Shown here piece after piece: positions 1-4,710 of a DNA stretch of 5,748 nt (within the stretch, counting starts at the first letter, position 1; the number at the start of each line of letters is the position of its first letter). The notes under the pieces were generated by a model that saw only the letters and a program-made list of their open reading frames with translations, was not told the origin of the DNA and made no database searches. The stretch is from Candidatus Amesbacteria bacterium (GTDB lineage Bacteria; Patescibacteriota; Microgenomatia; CAZETR01; Amesbacteraceae). Where the stretch lies: the NCBI GenBank assembly GCA_030681075.1, contig JAUXUE010000098.1:1-5748 (forward strand), given 5' to 3'. A program made the translations under genes and the position numbers.

Positions 1-1454
1 AAATGAGCGTTTGTTGGACAGGTAATTTTATTATTTTTTTCTGTTGTTACGGGTGTGGCCACACAAGTATCGGTTTTAGTCCAACCCGGAGGTATACAAT
101 CTGACGGATAAGAACTACAAGCTCCCTGAGAACTTTTGGCATTGATCATGCTCCCCCTACAAGATTTACCCTTGGTAAAATCGTCATATTTTGGTCCACC
201 AGATGCGTCTGAACCAGTGGGTGCGCAGTATCCGCCGGCCGGGCTTTGTGATTCGGAAACCCAACTAAAGCCAGCTCCGCACTGAGCCCCATATTTTTGA
301 CCCAAGTTATACATTCTTTGATATTCAGGGGGCAAATTGTTTATATCAGCGTTATTTTTTTGAATAAAATTTTTGACCAGGGTAATATCTTCAGGCCGGG
401 GCTTAAATCTCTCCACCACTTCATTAAATTTTTTTGACTCCTGATCGTTTTGCTTAAACAAATTGGCATCAATCAAATCTGGTCTCAGAGTATTTTGGAT
501 TTCTTCTAGTCTCACGACCGGAACCCAATATTTCCTGAGTTCTGCTGGCACTTGGTCTCCCGGCTTGTAGGCCTTGGCAAAAGACTGGATTTTGCTTAAA
601 GTAGCGTTATTGGGTTTTTGATCCTCAAGTTTTTGCAACTCCTGAAATCTTAGGGTTTCATTAATCTTGTAAAATTCTTCCGGATAAAAACTTTTGGTTG
701 TTTCGTTTAAACGAAACAAATCTGATTCTGAGACGACTCCTTCATTGACATACTTTCCGACCTCTTCCCTGGCCTCGACTCTGGATTTAACACTGACCAG
801 CTTGTTGACCTCTTCGGCAGTCAGCAAGCCCTGTGATTTGAGTGATTGCAGGCGGGAAACAAGATCAGGGGGAATTGCCGGACGGTTTTTCAGATCAGCA
901 ACAATGTCCGTACTTTTCCAGCTGGCTTTCAAAGCGCTATCTACGGCACCTTCCGCTTGGTCAGGAACTTGAATCCGGACTTGTTCCAAAATGACATTAT
1001 GTTTGGCCGTCTCTGCTTCCACTTGATCCAACAGACCATCAACGCTGGTATCAATATTGTCAGAGACGGCTGTCATGGCCTGACGATAAGCATTAGCCGC
1101 AGATGTGATGGCTTGAATATTATTAGAGGTAGCCAATTTTTGTATCTCATCCAACCGCTCGCCAGCAATCTGAATTCTCAATTCATCTTTAGCCTTTTGA
1201 TCAAAAGTAAAAGTTAATCGAATGTTTTCCTGTAAGGGTTTAACAAAATAAAAAGGATTTGCTGGTGTTAGCTCACCCCCAAACACATAGCGGTTAAGCT
1301 GAACCAAAGAGGTTAGACCAAGAACATTGGATTGTCTGACTTCGAGCGTCGAACTCCAGTCGTAATAAGACGGTGAAACCGTCGTAGCGGAAGCGACCAA
1401 AACCCCTGATATTAAGTATATCCACAAACAACCCAAAAACACTAAAACTTTCAC
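1..1454 (-). CDS. Secreted DUF5667-like protein with Cys-rich tail (partial, C-terminus outside window)
   Basis: 484 codons are visible from a GTG start at 1454; the reading frame is open to the window edge, so the C-terminus is missing. The N-terminus is a signal peptide: Lys2, a hydrophobic core (about residues 3-22), and a likely cleavage site after V-A-S-A (23). Residues about 63-165 begin with P-A-N-P-F-Y-F-V-K-P-L-Q-E and continue as charged amphipathic helices, the pattern of DUF5667 proteins common in CPR bacteria and Actinobacteria. A long helical region follows (165-385). The last part holds seven cysteines (392, 410, 432, 446, 453, 464, 479) in Gly/Ser/Pro-rich sequence, suggesting a disulphide-bonded surface domain. 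An in-frame TGA lies eight codons upstream, which bounds the start. A GTG at 1442 is an alternative start, 9 nt after an AAGGTG, but 1454 gives the better signal peptide and fits the promoter. Function is unknown; an extracellular structural or adhesive role is inference. Confidence 0.85.
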   Translation of the reverse strand, partial: MKVLVFLGCLWIYLISGVLVASATTVSPSYYDWSSTLEVRQSNVLGLTSLVQLNRYVFGGELTPANPFYFVKPLQENIRLTFTFDQKAKDELRIQIAGERLDEIQKLATSNNIQAITSAANAYRQAMTAVSDNIDTSVDGLLDQVEAETAKHNVILEQVRIQVPDQAEGAVDSALKASWKSTDIVADLKNRPAIPPDLVSRLQSLKSQGLLTAEEVNKLVSVKSRVEAREEVGKYVNEGVVSESDLFRLNETTKSFYPEEFYKINETLRFQELQKLEDQKPNNATLSKIQSFAKAYKPGDQVPAELRKYWVPVVRLEEIQNTLRPDLIDANLFKQNDQESKKFNEVVERFKPRPEDITLVKNFIQKNNADINNLPPEYQRMYNLGQKYGAQCGAGFSWVSESQSPAGGYCAPTGSDASGGPKYDDFTKGKSCRGSMINAKSSQGACSSYPSDCIPPGWTKTDTCVATPVTTEKNNKITCPTNAH

Positions 1455-1468
1455 CTTAATATTAAGGT
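1453..1468. promoter_or_regulatory. 16-bp perfect palindrome over the -10 and start codon (possible operator)
   Basis: ACCTTAATATTAAGGT is a perfect inverted repeat with no spacer. It overlaps the last bases of the minus-strand -10 hexamer and the first base of the GTG start of the DUF5667-like gene. A dimeric repressor site here would block initiation, but no second copy was noticed elsewhere in the window, and short AT-rich palindromes also arise by chance. Confidence 0.35.
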
Positions 1469-1493
1469 TAGATCAGAAAGAATCAATTGTCAA
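1465..1493 (-). promoter_or_regulatory. Sigma-70 promoter for the DUF5667-like gene
   Basis: On the minus strand there is a perfect -35 TTGACA (1493-1488), a 17-bp spacer, and a -10 TAACCT (1470-1465). The -10 ends 10 nt before the GTG at 1454, so the mRNA would have only about 3-4 nt of leader. The -35 is consensus; the -10 matches at the key T, A and final T only. Confidence 0.6.
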
Positions 1494-1531
1494 GAAATTG
1501 ATAATACTTCTTGGCGCATTTTTAATAAACA

Positions 1532-1548
1532 TATTGTAAGATACAATA
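1532..1548 (+). promoter_or_regulatory. Inverted repeat containing a -10 hexamer upstream of the 29-aa ORF
   Basis: TATTGTA-AGA-TACAATA is a 7-bp perfect inverted repeat. Its right arm contains TACAAT (1542-1547), a good -10, with only a weak -35 (TTTTTA, 1519-1524) at 17 bp. Its left arm contains TATTGT (1532-1537), which could pair with TTGGCG (1511-1516) at a short 15-bp spacing and would leave room for a leader with the ribosome site. The true start of transcription is ambiguous. Confidence 0.4.
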
Positions 1549-1553
1549 CAGGA

Positions 1554-1560
1554 AAGGCGG
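1554..1560 (+). promoter_or_regulatory. Strong Shine-Dalgarno site of the 29-aa ORF
   Basis: AAGGCGG followed by TG matches the anti-SD complement AAGGAGGTG at 8 of 9 positions. It lies 5 nt before the ATG at 1566 and 8 nt before the ATG at 1569. No other start in the window has such a site at normal spacing, which is the main argument that this very short ORF is translated. Confidence 0.55.
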
Positions 1561-1565
1561 TGGCC

Positions 1566-1655
1566 ATGATGGAAGAATCAGCCAATAATCCAGAGGCAAT
1601 GAAGGTCTGGATGGACAAATTTATGGCAGACTTTGCAGCCCTTCCTGAAATGTAA
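1566..1655 (+). CDS. 29-aa Met-rich acidic microprotein, unknown function
   Basis: The ORF encodes 29 residues starting M-M-E-E-S-A-N-N-P and ending A-A-L-P-E-M. Six residues are Met (1, 2, 12, 16, 20, 29), six acidic and two Lys. Residues about 9-27 could form an amphipathic helix with Met, Trp15, Phe19 and Phe23 on one side. Support for a real gene is its position between a promoter-like element, a strong Shine-Dalgarno and an intrinsic terminator at 1670-1703. An in-frame GTG at 1560 lies inside the Shine-Dalgarno and is unlikely to be the start. It is divergent from the DUF5667-like gene and upstream of tRNA-Asn. I do not recognise the family. The alternative is a small non-coding RNA whose ORF is incidental. 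Confidence 0.5.
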   Translation: MMEESANNPEAMKVWMDKFMADFAALPEM

Positions 1656-1674
1656 AATAATAAATGTAAAATAA
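1648..1674 (+). repeat. 14-nt tandem duplication at the stop codon of the 29-aa ORF
   Basis: AAATGTAAAATAA occurs at 1648-1660 and again at 1662-1674, a 14-nt period. The first copy contains the final Met and TAA of the ORF; the second repeats the ATG-TAA and runs into the terminator stem. It is most simply a replication slippage duplication. Confidence 0.6.
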
Positions 1675-1703
1675 AAAACCGAATTAATACTCGGTTTTTT
1701 ATT
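1670..1703 (+). terminator. Intrinsic terminator after the 29-aa ORF
   Basis: AATAAAAAACCGA (1670-1682) pairs perfectly over 13 bp with TCGGTTTTTTATT (1691-1703) around an 8-nt loop. The CCGA/TCGG core followed by six T is a classical rho-independent terminator. The A-run on the 5' side would let it work in both directions. It separates the 29-aa unit from the tRNA-Asn promoter. Confidence 0.85.
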
Positions 1704-1711
1704 GTGTCTAT

Positions 1712-1741
1712 GTATCACATCAATCGCTCATATTGTATAAT
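1712..1741 (+). promoter_or_regulatory. Promoter of tRNA-Asn and the peptidase gene
   Basis: A perfect TATAAT lies at 1736-1741, preceded directly by TG. The best -35 is weak (GTATCA, 1712-1717, 18-bp spacer). Transcription would begin near 1748, about 17 nt before the mature tRNA 5' end. No terminator or second promoter lies between the tRNA and the peptidase gene, so both should be on one transcript. Confidence 0.6.
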
Positions 1742-1764
1742 CGAGGCTGGTCTTTAAAAATTAT

Positions 1765-1836
1765 TCCGTGGTAGCTCAATGGTAGAGCTCTTCGCTGTTA
1801 ACGAAGATGTTCGGGGTTCGAGTCCCTGCCACGGAG
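1765..1836 (+). tRNA. tRNA-Asn (anticodon GTT)
   Basis: The full cloverleaf can be drawn. The acceptor stem TCCGTGG (1765-1771) pairs perfectly with CCACGGA (1829-1835). The D stem is GCTC/GAGC (1774-1777/1785-1788) with a GG-containing loop. The anticodon stem CTTCG/CGAAG (1790-1794/1802-1806) encloses loop C-T-GTT-A-A, with GTT at 1797-1799. The T stem CGGGG/CCCTG (one G-T pair) carries the loop TTCGAGT. The discriminator is G (1836), usual for bacterial tRNA-Asn. CCA is not encoded (the next bases are CAATG), so it must be added by a nucleotidyltransferase after 3' trimming. Confidence 0.97.
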
Positions 1837-1838
1837 CA

Positions 1839-2486
1839 ATGAAACTATTTCTGACTTCAAGCACTATTACAGCCAATTTAATAAAACCATTTGAAGAATT
1901 TATTGGGAGATCGTCTCTTGATATGAAAGCCGCTTTTATTCCAGATGCCGGCTTGAAAACTCCAGGAGATAAGTCATGGATAGATCAAGAATTAGATGAG
2001 TTAGCGACTGATTTGAAGTGGCAAGTTGATAAAGTGACATTGGCAAATGAAAATATTAAAAGTCTGGAAAAGCTTTTTGCTTACGACATTGTTTACGTCA
2101 ATGGTGGATACAGCGGTTATCTTGCCGAAGTAATGAGAAAATCTGGTTTTGCTAAAAAGCTTCCTGAATTACTTGCAAAAGGAATAATCTATGTTGGATC
2201 AAGCGGGGGGTCTATGGTTCTCTCCAAAGTACAAGATGCGGCCAGTTTTTATTTTGGAGAACCTGAACCGGAAGCCTTGGAAATTGGTGGCTTGGGACTT
2301 GTTGATTTTGAATTTTATCCGATGCATGACCACAGGTGGACCCCTGATCTGGTGAAAAAAATTAAGGAGAAACGAAACAAAAAGCTCAAGTATTATCTGG
2401 TCCGAGATGGACAGGCTATAAGCTTGGACAATGACACATTAAAACTTTATGGTGATGTTGTTATACTTGAACAAGATGATGCATAG
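1839..2486 (+). CDS. Peptidase E-like protein (S51 family, class I glutamine amidotransferase-like fold)
   Basis: The protein has 215 aa, close to the usual S51 length of about 200-240. The start at 1839 gives M-K-L-F-L-T-S, the typical first strand of the family; reading further upstream in frame would enter the tRNA. Key blocks are Y-V-N-G-G-Y (86-91), where relatives usually have G-G-N-T; the nucleophile elbow G-S-S-G-G-S (120-125) with probable catalytic Ser122; G-L-G-L-V-D-F (151-157); and P-M-H-D-H (161-165), providing the His of a Ser-His-Asp triad. The third residue is not certain by eye. Family members are cytoplasmic serine peptidases; characterised PepE cleaves Asp-X dipeptides, but the altered motifs leave substrate open. 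The ATG starts 2 nt after the tRNA-Asn discriminator base, with no Shine-Dalgarno outside the tRNA. A broken YdeI-like gene overlaps its end. Confidence 0.88.
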   Translation: MKLFLTSSTITANLIKPFEEFIGRSSLDMKAAFIPDAGLKTPGDKSWIDQELDELATDLKWQVDKVTLANENIKSLEKLFAYDIVYVNGGYSGYLAEVMRKSGFAKKLPELLAKGIIYVGSSGGSMVLSKVQDAASFYFGEPEPEALEIGGLGLVDFEFYPMHDHRWTPDLVKKIKEKRNKKLKYYLVRDGQAISLDNDTLKLYGDVVILEQDDA

Positions 2487-2562
2487 AGTACCAGCGGATT
2501 TGCAAAAGGCTCTTATCCGGAATGCGCAGGCCCTGTTGCTGGGAGGGCTGTCCCCACCGCTT
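2476..2562 (+). pseudogene. Truncated N-terminal fragment of a YdeI/OmpD-associated family gene
   Basis: In the frame of ATG 2476/2479 the sequence reads M-H-R-V-P-A-D-L-Q-K-A-L, then I-R-N-A-Q-A-L-L and G-L-S-P. From memory this matches the start of small YdeI/OmpD-associated proteins, which run V-P-x-D-L-x-K-A-L, N-x-x-A, L-x-P-L-A-R-N-E-W. The match stops at about 2562, before the conserved R-N-E-W-I-C-W block, and the rest of the gene is absent in all nearby frames. The frame stays open to 2661 only as antisense of the next gene. The ATG lies within the last codons of the peptidase gene, an overlap that suggests former translational coupling. The stretch 2490-2560 is clearly richer in G+C than its surroundings, hinting at a different origin. 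A functional short peptide cannot be excluded. Confidence 0.5.
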
Positions 2563-2579
2563 AAAGTAAACTACTTTAA
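2561..2579. other. AT-rich perfect hairpin at the convergent gene ends
   Basis: TTAAAGTA-AAC-TACTTTAA has 8-bp perfect arms and a 3-nt loop. It covers the TAG stop of the minus-strand membrane gene and directly follows the YdeI-like fragment. It could stabilise or terminate the transcripts that meet here, but it lacks G-C pairs and a long T-run, so it is not a convincing intrinsic terminator. Confidence 0.3.
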
Positions 2580-3872
2580 TTTAAATGATTCCAAGATTGC
2601 GAGAATTTGTTTTTCGTTTGTGGGCCAATCGGTGGCTCTGGTTGCACCAACCAAATTATAACCGTTACCTGTAGCCGGAAGAATTTCCCAATGGAGACTC
2701 CTAACTTTGTCTTTAGATTTTGGATCCGAAATATCATAAATATATACAAATCTTGTCCACTTTTGCCACTGGTCTTGGTAGGGCTTGCCCACAAAAACAC
2801 GCTGATATGTAGAGCCGGACAGATTTTTGACTACTTGCTGTAGATAATCACTCTTGGCCATTTGCGGATCCCGAATCAAGGGTGCTACCGAAATTGAGAT
2901 TTTAGTGTTAGTAAATAATTTGGTGCCTTTTTCTTCCCTAGAAGTCCAATCCTTGGGAACAGTCAAAGTCCAATTTTGTTTTGGACTTGGTTGAATATTA
3001 AACTTTGCAATAAACTTATAACCTACTCCCCCAAGAAGTCCCAAAACCAGTCCTAGGACTAAAATTACCCCAACTATATTTTTTACCAAAGATTGCGCTG
3101 GAGCTTTAGCTCGTGTCACCCACCAGACCAGCCCACCCACCCCAGCTATAACTAGGCCAAAAACCGCTCCATAGCCAAAGAAATCCTTGATCAGTTGACT
3201 CGCCAAAACTTTTCCCCACATCGGTAGTTGTGGCACAAGAGAAATTAACCATCCCAAACTGACTCCAAATAGAGAAAGAACGGCAATAATCAGACCAGAT
3301 ACCAAAAGTAAGACCGCAGTCGCATATAGGCTCCCTAGCAAAAAATGTCCAACCAAAAGAACCAAGGCACCAATCAGTATCCATAGGCTTGCTTGATTTA
3401 TATTTTTGGTTACCAATTGAGTAGTCTCGAGTCCCTTGACTAAGGCTTGCTTTTGCTCTGGCTTTATTCCACCTGCAGCAATTAATTCTACTAGATTGGT
3501 GTCACGGGCCAGCTTGACGTTTGGAATCTTCCAGTCTTCAAAAGGCAGATAGATAATAATTTCATTGGTCCGGCCGACTGCAAACCCCAGTATTCGCGAA
3601 ATATTGGTCGATACCACATCCTGCAAACGGTTCTCGGTCAGAAGCCCTACGACAGTAATTCTAGCCAAGCCTTTAGCTTTGGTAATCGTATCCGACTGGC
3701 GCTGAAGATCGTCGAGGTTGCTCAAAACTTGCTTATACAAACCACTTTTGTCAATGGCCCCAGTCAAATAGCGCTCTTGCAAGAGCTTGGAATTAATCGC
3801 CCCCAACAGTAGTCCCAGAAGCAGAGAAAGTAGAAAGAGAGTTCCAATGGCAGACCGGATAATATCTTTCAT
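2571..3872 (-). CDS. Five-TM membrane protein with outer N-terminal and PsbP-like C-terminal domains
   Basis: The protein has 433 aa. Five hydrophobic segments are visible: about 8-26, 162-180, 182-203, 233-252 and 264-285. By the positive-inside rule the short basic loop R-A-K (254-256) to K264 is cytoplasmic, so residues 27-160 and the C-terminus from about 290 both face outside. The C-terminal domain (about 299-433) starts W-T-L-T-V-P-K-D-W and ends I-L-E-S-F-K-L-K. This resembles the PsbP-like domain in the divergent neighbour at 3902, which has Y-S-L-K-Y-P-S-N-W and ends I-M-E-S-F-A-L-E-Q. I do not recognise the N-terminal outer domain. The ATG has no Shine-Dalgarno; a TATAAT lies 13 nt upstream, leaving a leader of about 6 nt. 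A cell-surface role, perhaps with the neighbour, is inferred from topology and shared domain; no enzymatic motif is visible. Confidence 0.85.
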   Translation of the reverse strand: MKDIIRSAIGTLFLLSLLLGLLLGAINSKLLQERYLTGAIDKSGLYKQVLSNLDDLQRQSDTITKAKGLARITVVGLLTENRLQDVVSTNISRILGFAVGRTNEIIIYLPFEDWKIPNVKLARDTNLVELIAAGGIKPEQKQALVKGLETTQLVTKNINQASLWILIGALVLLVGHFLLGSLYATAVLLLVSGLIIAVLSLFGVSLGWLISLVPQLPMWGKVLASQLIKDFFGYGAVFGLVIAGVGGLVWWVTRAKAPAQSLVKNIVGVILVLGLVLGLLGGVGYKFIAKFNIQPSPKQNWTLTVPKDWTSREEKGTKLFTNTKISISVAPLIRDPQMAKSDYLQQVVKNLSGSTYQRVFVGKPYQDQWQKWTRFVYIYDISDPKSKDKVRSLHWEILPATGNGYNLVGATRATDWPTNEKQILAILESFKLK

Positions 3873-3901
3873 AGGAATTAATTTTATTATATACTATATA
3901 T
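3873..3901. promoter_or_regulatory. 29-bp bidirectional promoter with leaderless-type starts
   Basis: Only 29 bp separate the two divergent ATGs. On the plus strand, TATACT (3890-3895) is followed by exactly 6 nt and then ATG 3902, so transcription should start at the ATG itself. On the minus strand, TATAAT (3891-3886) ends 13 nt before ATG 3872. The two -10 hexamers overlap, so polymerases reading the two genes would compete. The -35 elements are weak: TTCATA for plus (3868-3873, 16-bp spacer) and TTAGTC for minus (3914-3909, 17-bp spacer), both lying inside the opposite coding regions. Confidence 0.6.
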
Positions 3902-4513
3902 ATGTCTAGACTAAAGATCCTGCTTGTATTAGTCGTGATTGCCATACCCATTATTACTCCTGTTTTGTTTAGAGGCAATTCCTACTCTCCACAGGTTCAA
4001 GGAACTTCTACCGTGAGTAGCTGGTGGCAAGCATTTTTGGATCGTATGCGGGGAAACTCGGGTTGGAAAACTTTTAGTAGTAAACAATATGGCTATTCAC
4101 TCAAATATCCCAGCAATTGGCAGGTTCAAGAAAATAACACCAAAGATACTAGAGAAATTCTGGTTTCGGCCAAAGATAAATCGGCTCTGGTAAAAATAAA
4201 TGCCTATCACGACCCATCAATGACTACCACAGACAAAGTTACCAAAGCTATCGCTGAAATGAAAAATAAAATGAAGACAGACAAAAACTTGAGAGTTACG
4301 GCTTTTAAAGATTCTTTGGAGGGTCAAGTTGGCGGCTATATCGCCCAAGGCTATCAAAAATTTGATACAGAAGAATGGCGTTTTGAAAACCGTGGATTGC
4401 TGGCTACCAATGACCGGGTGTTGATCATGCATGGGGCTGTCAAACCGTCATCTCCGGCAACACAATGGAAGATCATTTATGAAATAATGGAGAGCTTTGC
4501 TTTAGAGCAATAA
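3902..4513 (+). CDS. Membrane-anchored protein with PsbP-like outer domain
   Basis: The protein has 203 aa. Residues about 5-23 form one hydrophobic segment after a basic M-S-R-L-K start, a signal anchor or uncleaved signal. A Ser/Thr-rich linker leads to a globular domain at about 58-203 that opens Y-G-Y-S-L-K-Y-P-S-N-W (63-73), the hallmark start of PsbP-like/Mog1-fold domains in bacterial surface proteins, and ends W-K-I-I-Y-E-I-M-E-S-F. The C-terminal domain of the divergent 433-aa neighbour has the same opening and ending pattern, so the two are probably paralogous and may act together outside the membrane. The ATG is leaderless by promoter position. No catalytic residues are recognisable, and PsbP-like domains in non-photosynthetic bacteria have no general known function. 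Confidence 0.85.
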   Translation: MSRLKILLVLVVIAIPIITPVLFRGNSYSPQVQGTSTVSSWWQAFLDRMRGNSGWKTFSSKQYGYSLKYPSNWQVQENNTKDTREILVSAKDKSALVKINAYHDPSMTTTDKVTKAIAEMKNKMKTDKNLRVTAFKDSLEGQVGGYIAQGYQKFDTEEWRFENRGLLATNDRVLIMHGAVKPSSPATQWKIIYEIMESFALEQ

Positions 4514-4522
4514 TAAATAGGG

Positions 4523-4551
4523 TTTATTTGTGGCAACATATCGTGTACAAT
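4523..4551 (+). promoter_or_regulatory. Leaderless-type promoter of the 46-aa basic protein gene
   Basis: TACAAT (4546-4551), preceded directly by TG, ends exactly 6 nt before the ATG at 4558, the same geometry as at 3902. The -35 candidate TTTATT (4523-4528) at 17 bp is weak. There is no Shine-Dalgarno between the promoter and the start. Confidence 0.55.
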
Positions 4552-4557
4552 GAACGC

Positions 4558-4698
4558 ATGGCAAAAAGATTTACAGGGGTTGGAAAAAGAGGCAAAATTC
4601 ATTCGCACAAGACTGCTAAGCGCCTGGCTGCAAAAAAGGTGATGTTGCTGGCAAAGGTCAGTGGCCGCCGCCAAATTCAAAAAAAGAAAAGTAAATAG
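4558..4698 (+). CDS. 46-aa highly basic protein, unknown (ribosome- or nucleic-acid-associated candidate)
   Basis: The 46 residues include 12 Lys, 5 Arg and 2 His, and no Asp or Glu. The sequence starts M-A-K-R-F-T-G-V-G-K-R-G-K-I and ends Q-K-K-K-S-K, with a short helical, partly hydrophobic middle (A-K-K-V-M-L-L-A-K-V). Such composition is typical of small ribosomal proteins and nucleic-acid-binding peptides. The A-K-R-F, G-K-I and following His/Lys pattern faintly recalls bL35, but the protein is shorter than bL35 and I do not assign it. Codon use looks normal, the promoter is well placed, and the next gene starts 12 nt after its stop, so a two-gene unit is likely. It is too short to be found by many gene callers. 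Confidence 0.7.
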   Translation: MAKRFTGVGKRGKIHSHKTAKRLAAKKVMLLAKVSGRRQIQKKKSK

Positions 4699-4710
4699 TG
4701 AAACATTCAC
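4698..4710 (+). other. Small hairpin directly before the start of the 108-aa gene
   Basis: GTGAA-ACA-TTCAC has 5-bp perfect arms and fills the whole gap between the TAG of the basic protein gene (its G is the first base) and the ATG at 4711. It leaves no room for a Shine-Dalgarno and could modulate re-initiation by ribosomes finishing the upstream gene. A 5-bp stem is short and may be chance. Confidence 0.3.

Noticed and set aside
694..1217. Plus-strand open frames inside the DUF5667-like gene
   Set aside because: They are antisense to a continuous 484-codon minus-strand frame with a signal peptide and recognisable domain, and have no promoter or family likeness.
1779..1838. Peptidase start at 1779 (20 extra residues)
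   Set aside because: This region is the tRNA-Asn gene; the family N-terminus begins at the ATG at 1839.
4512..4528. Hairpin AATAAA-TAGGG-TTTATT after the 203-aa gene as a terminator
   Set aside because: The stem is six A-T pairs only and the T-run is short; too weak to call.
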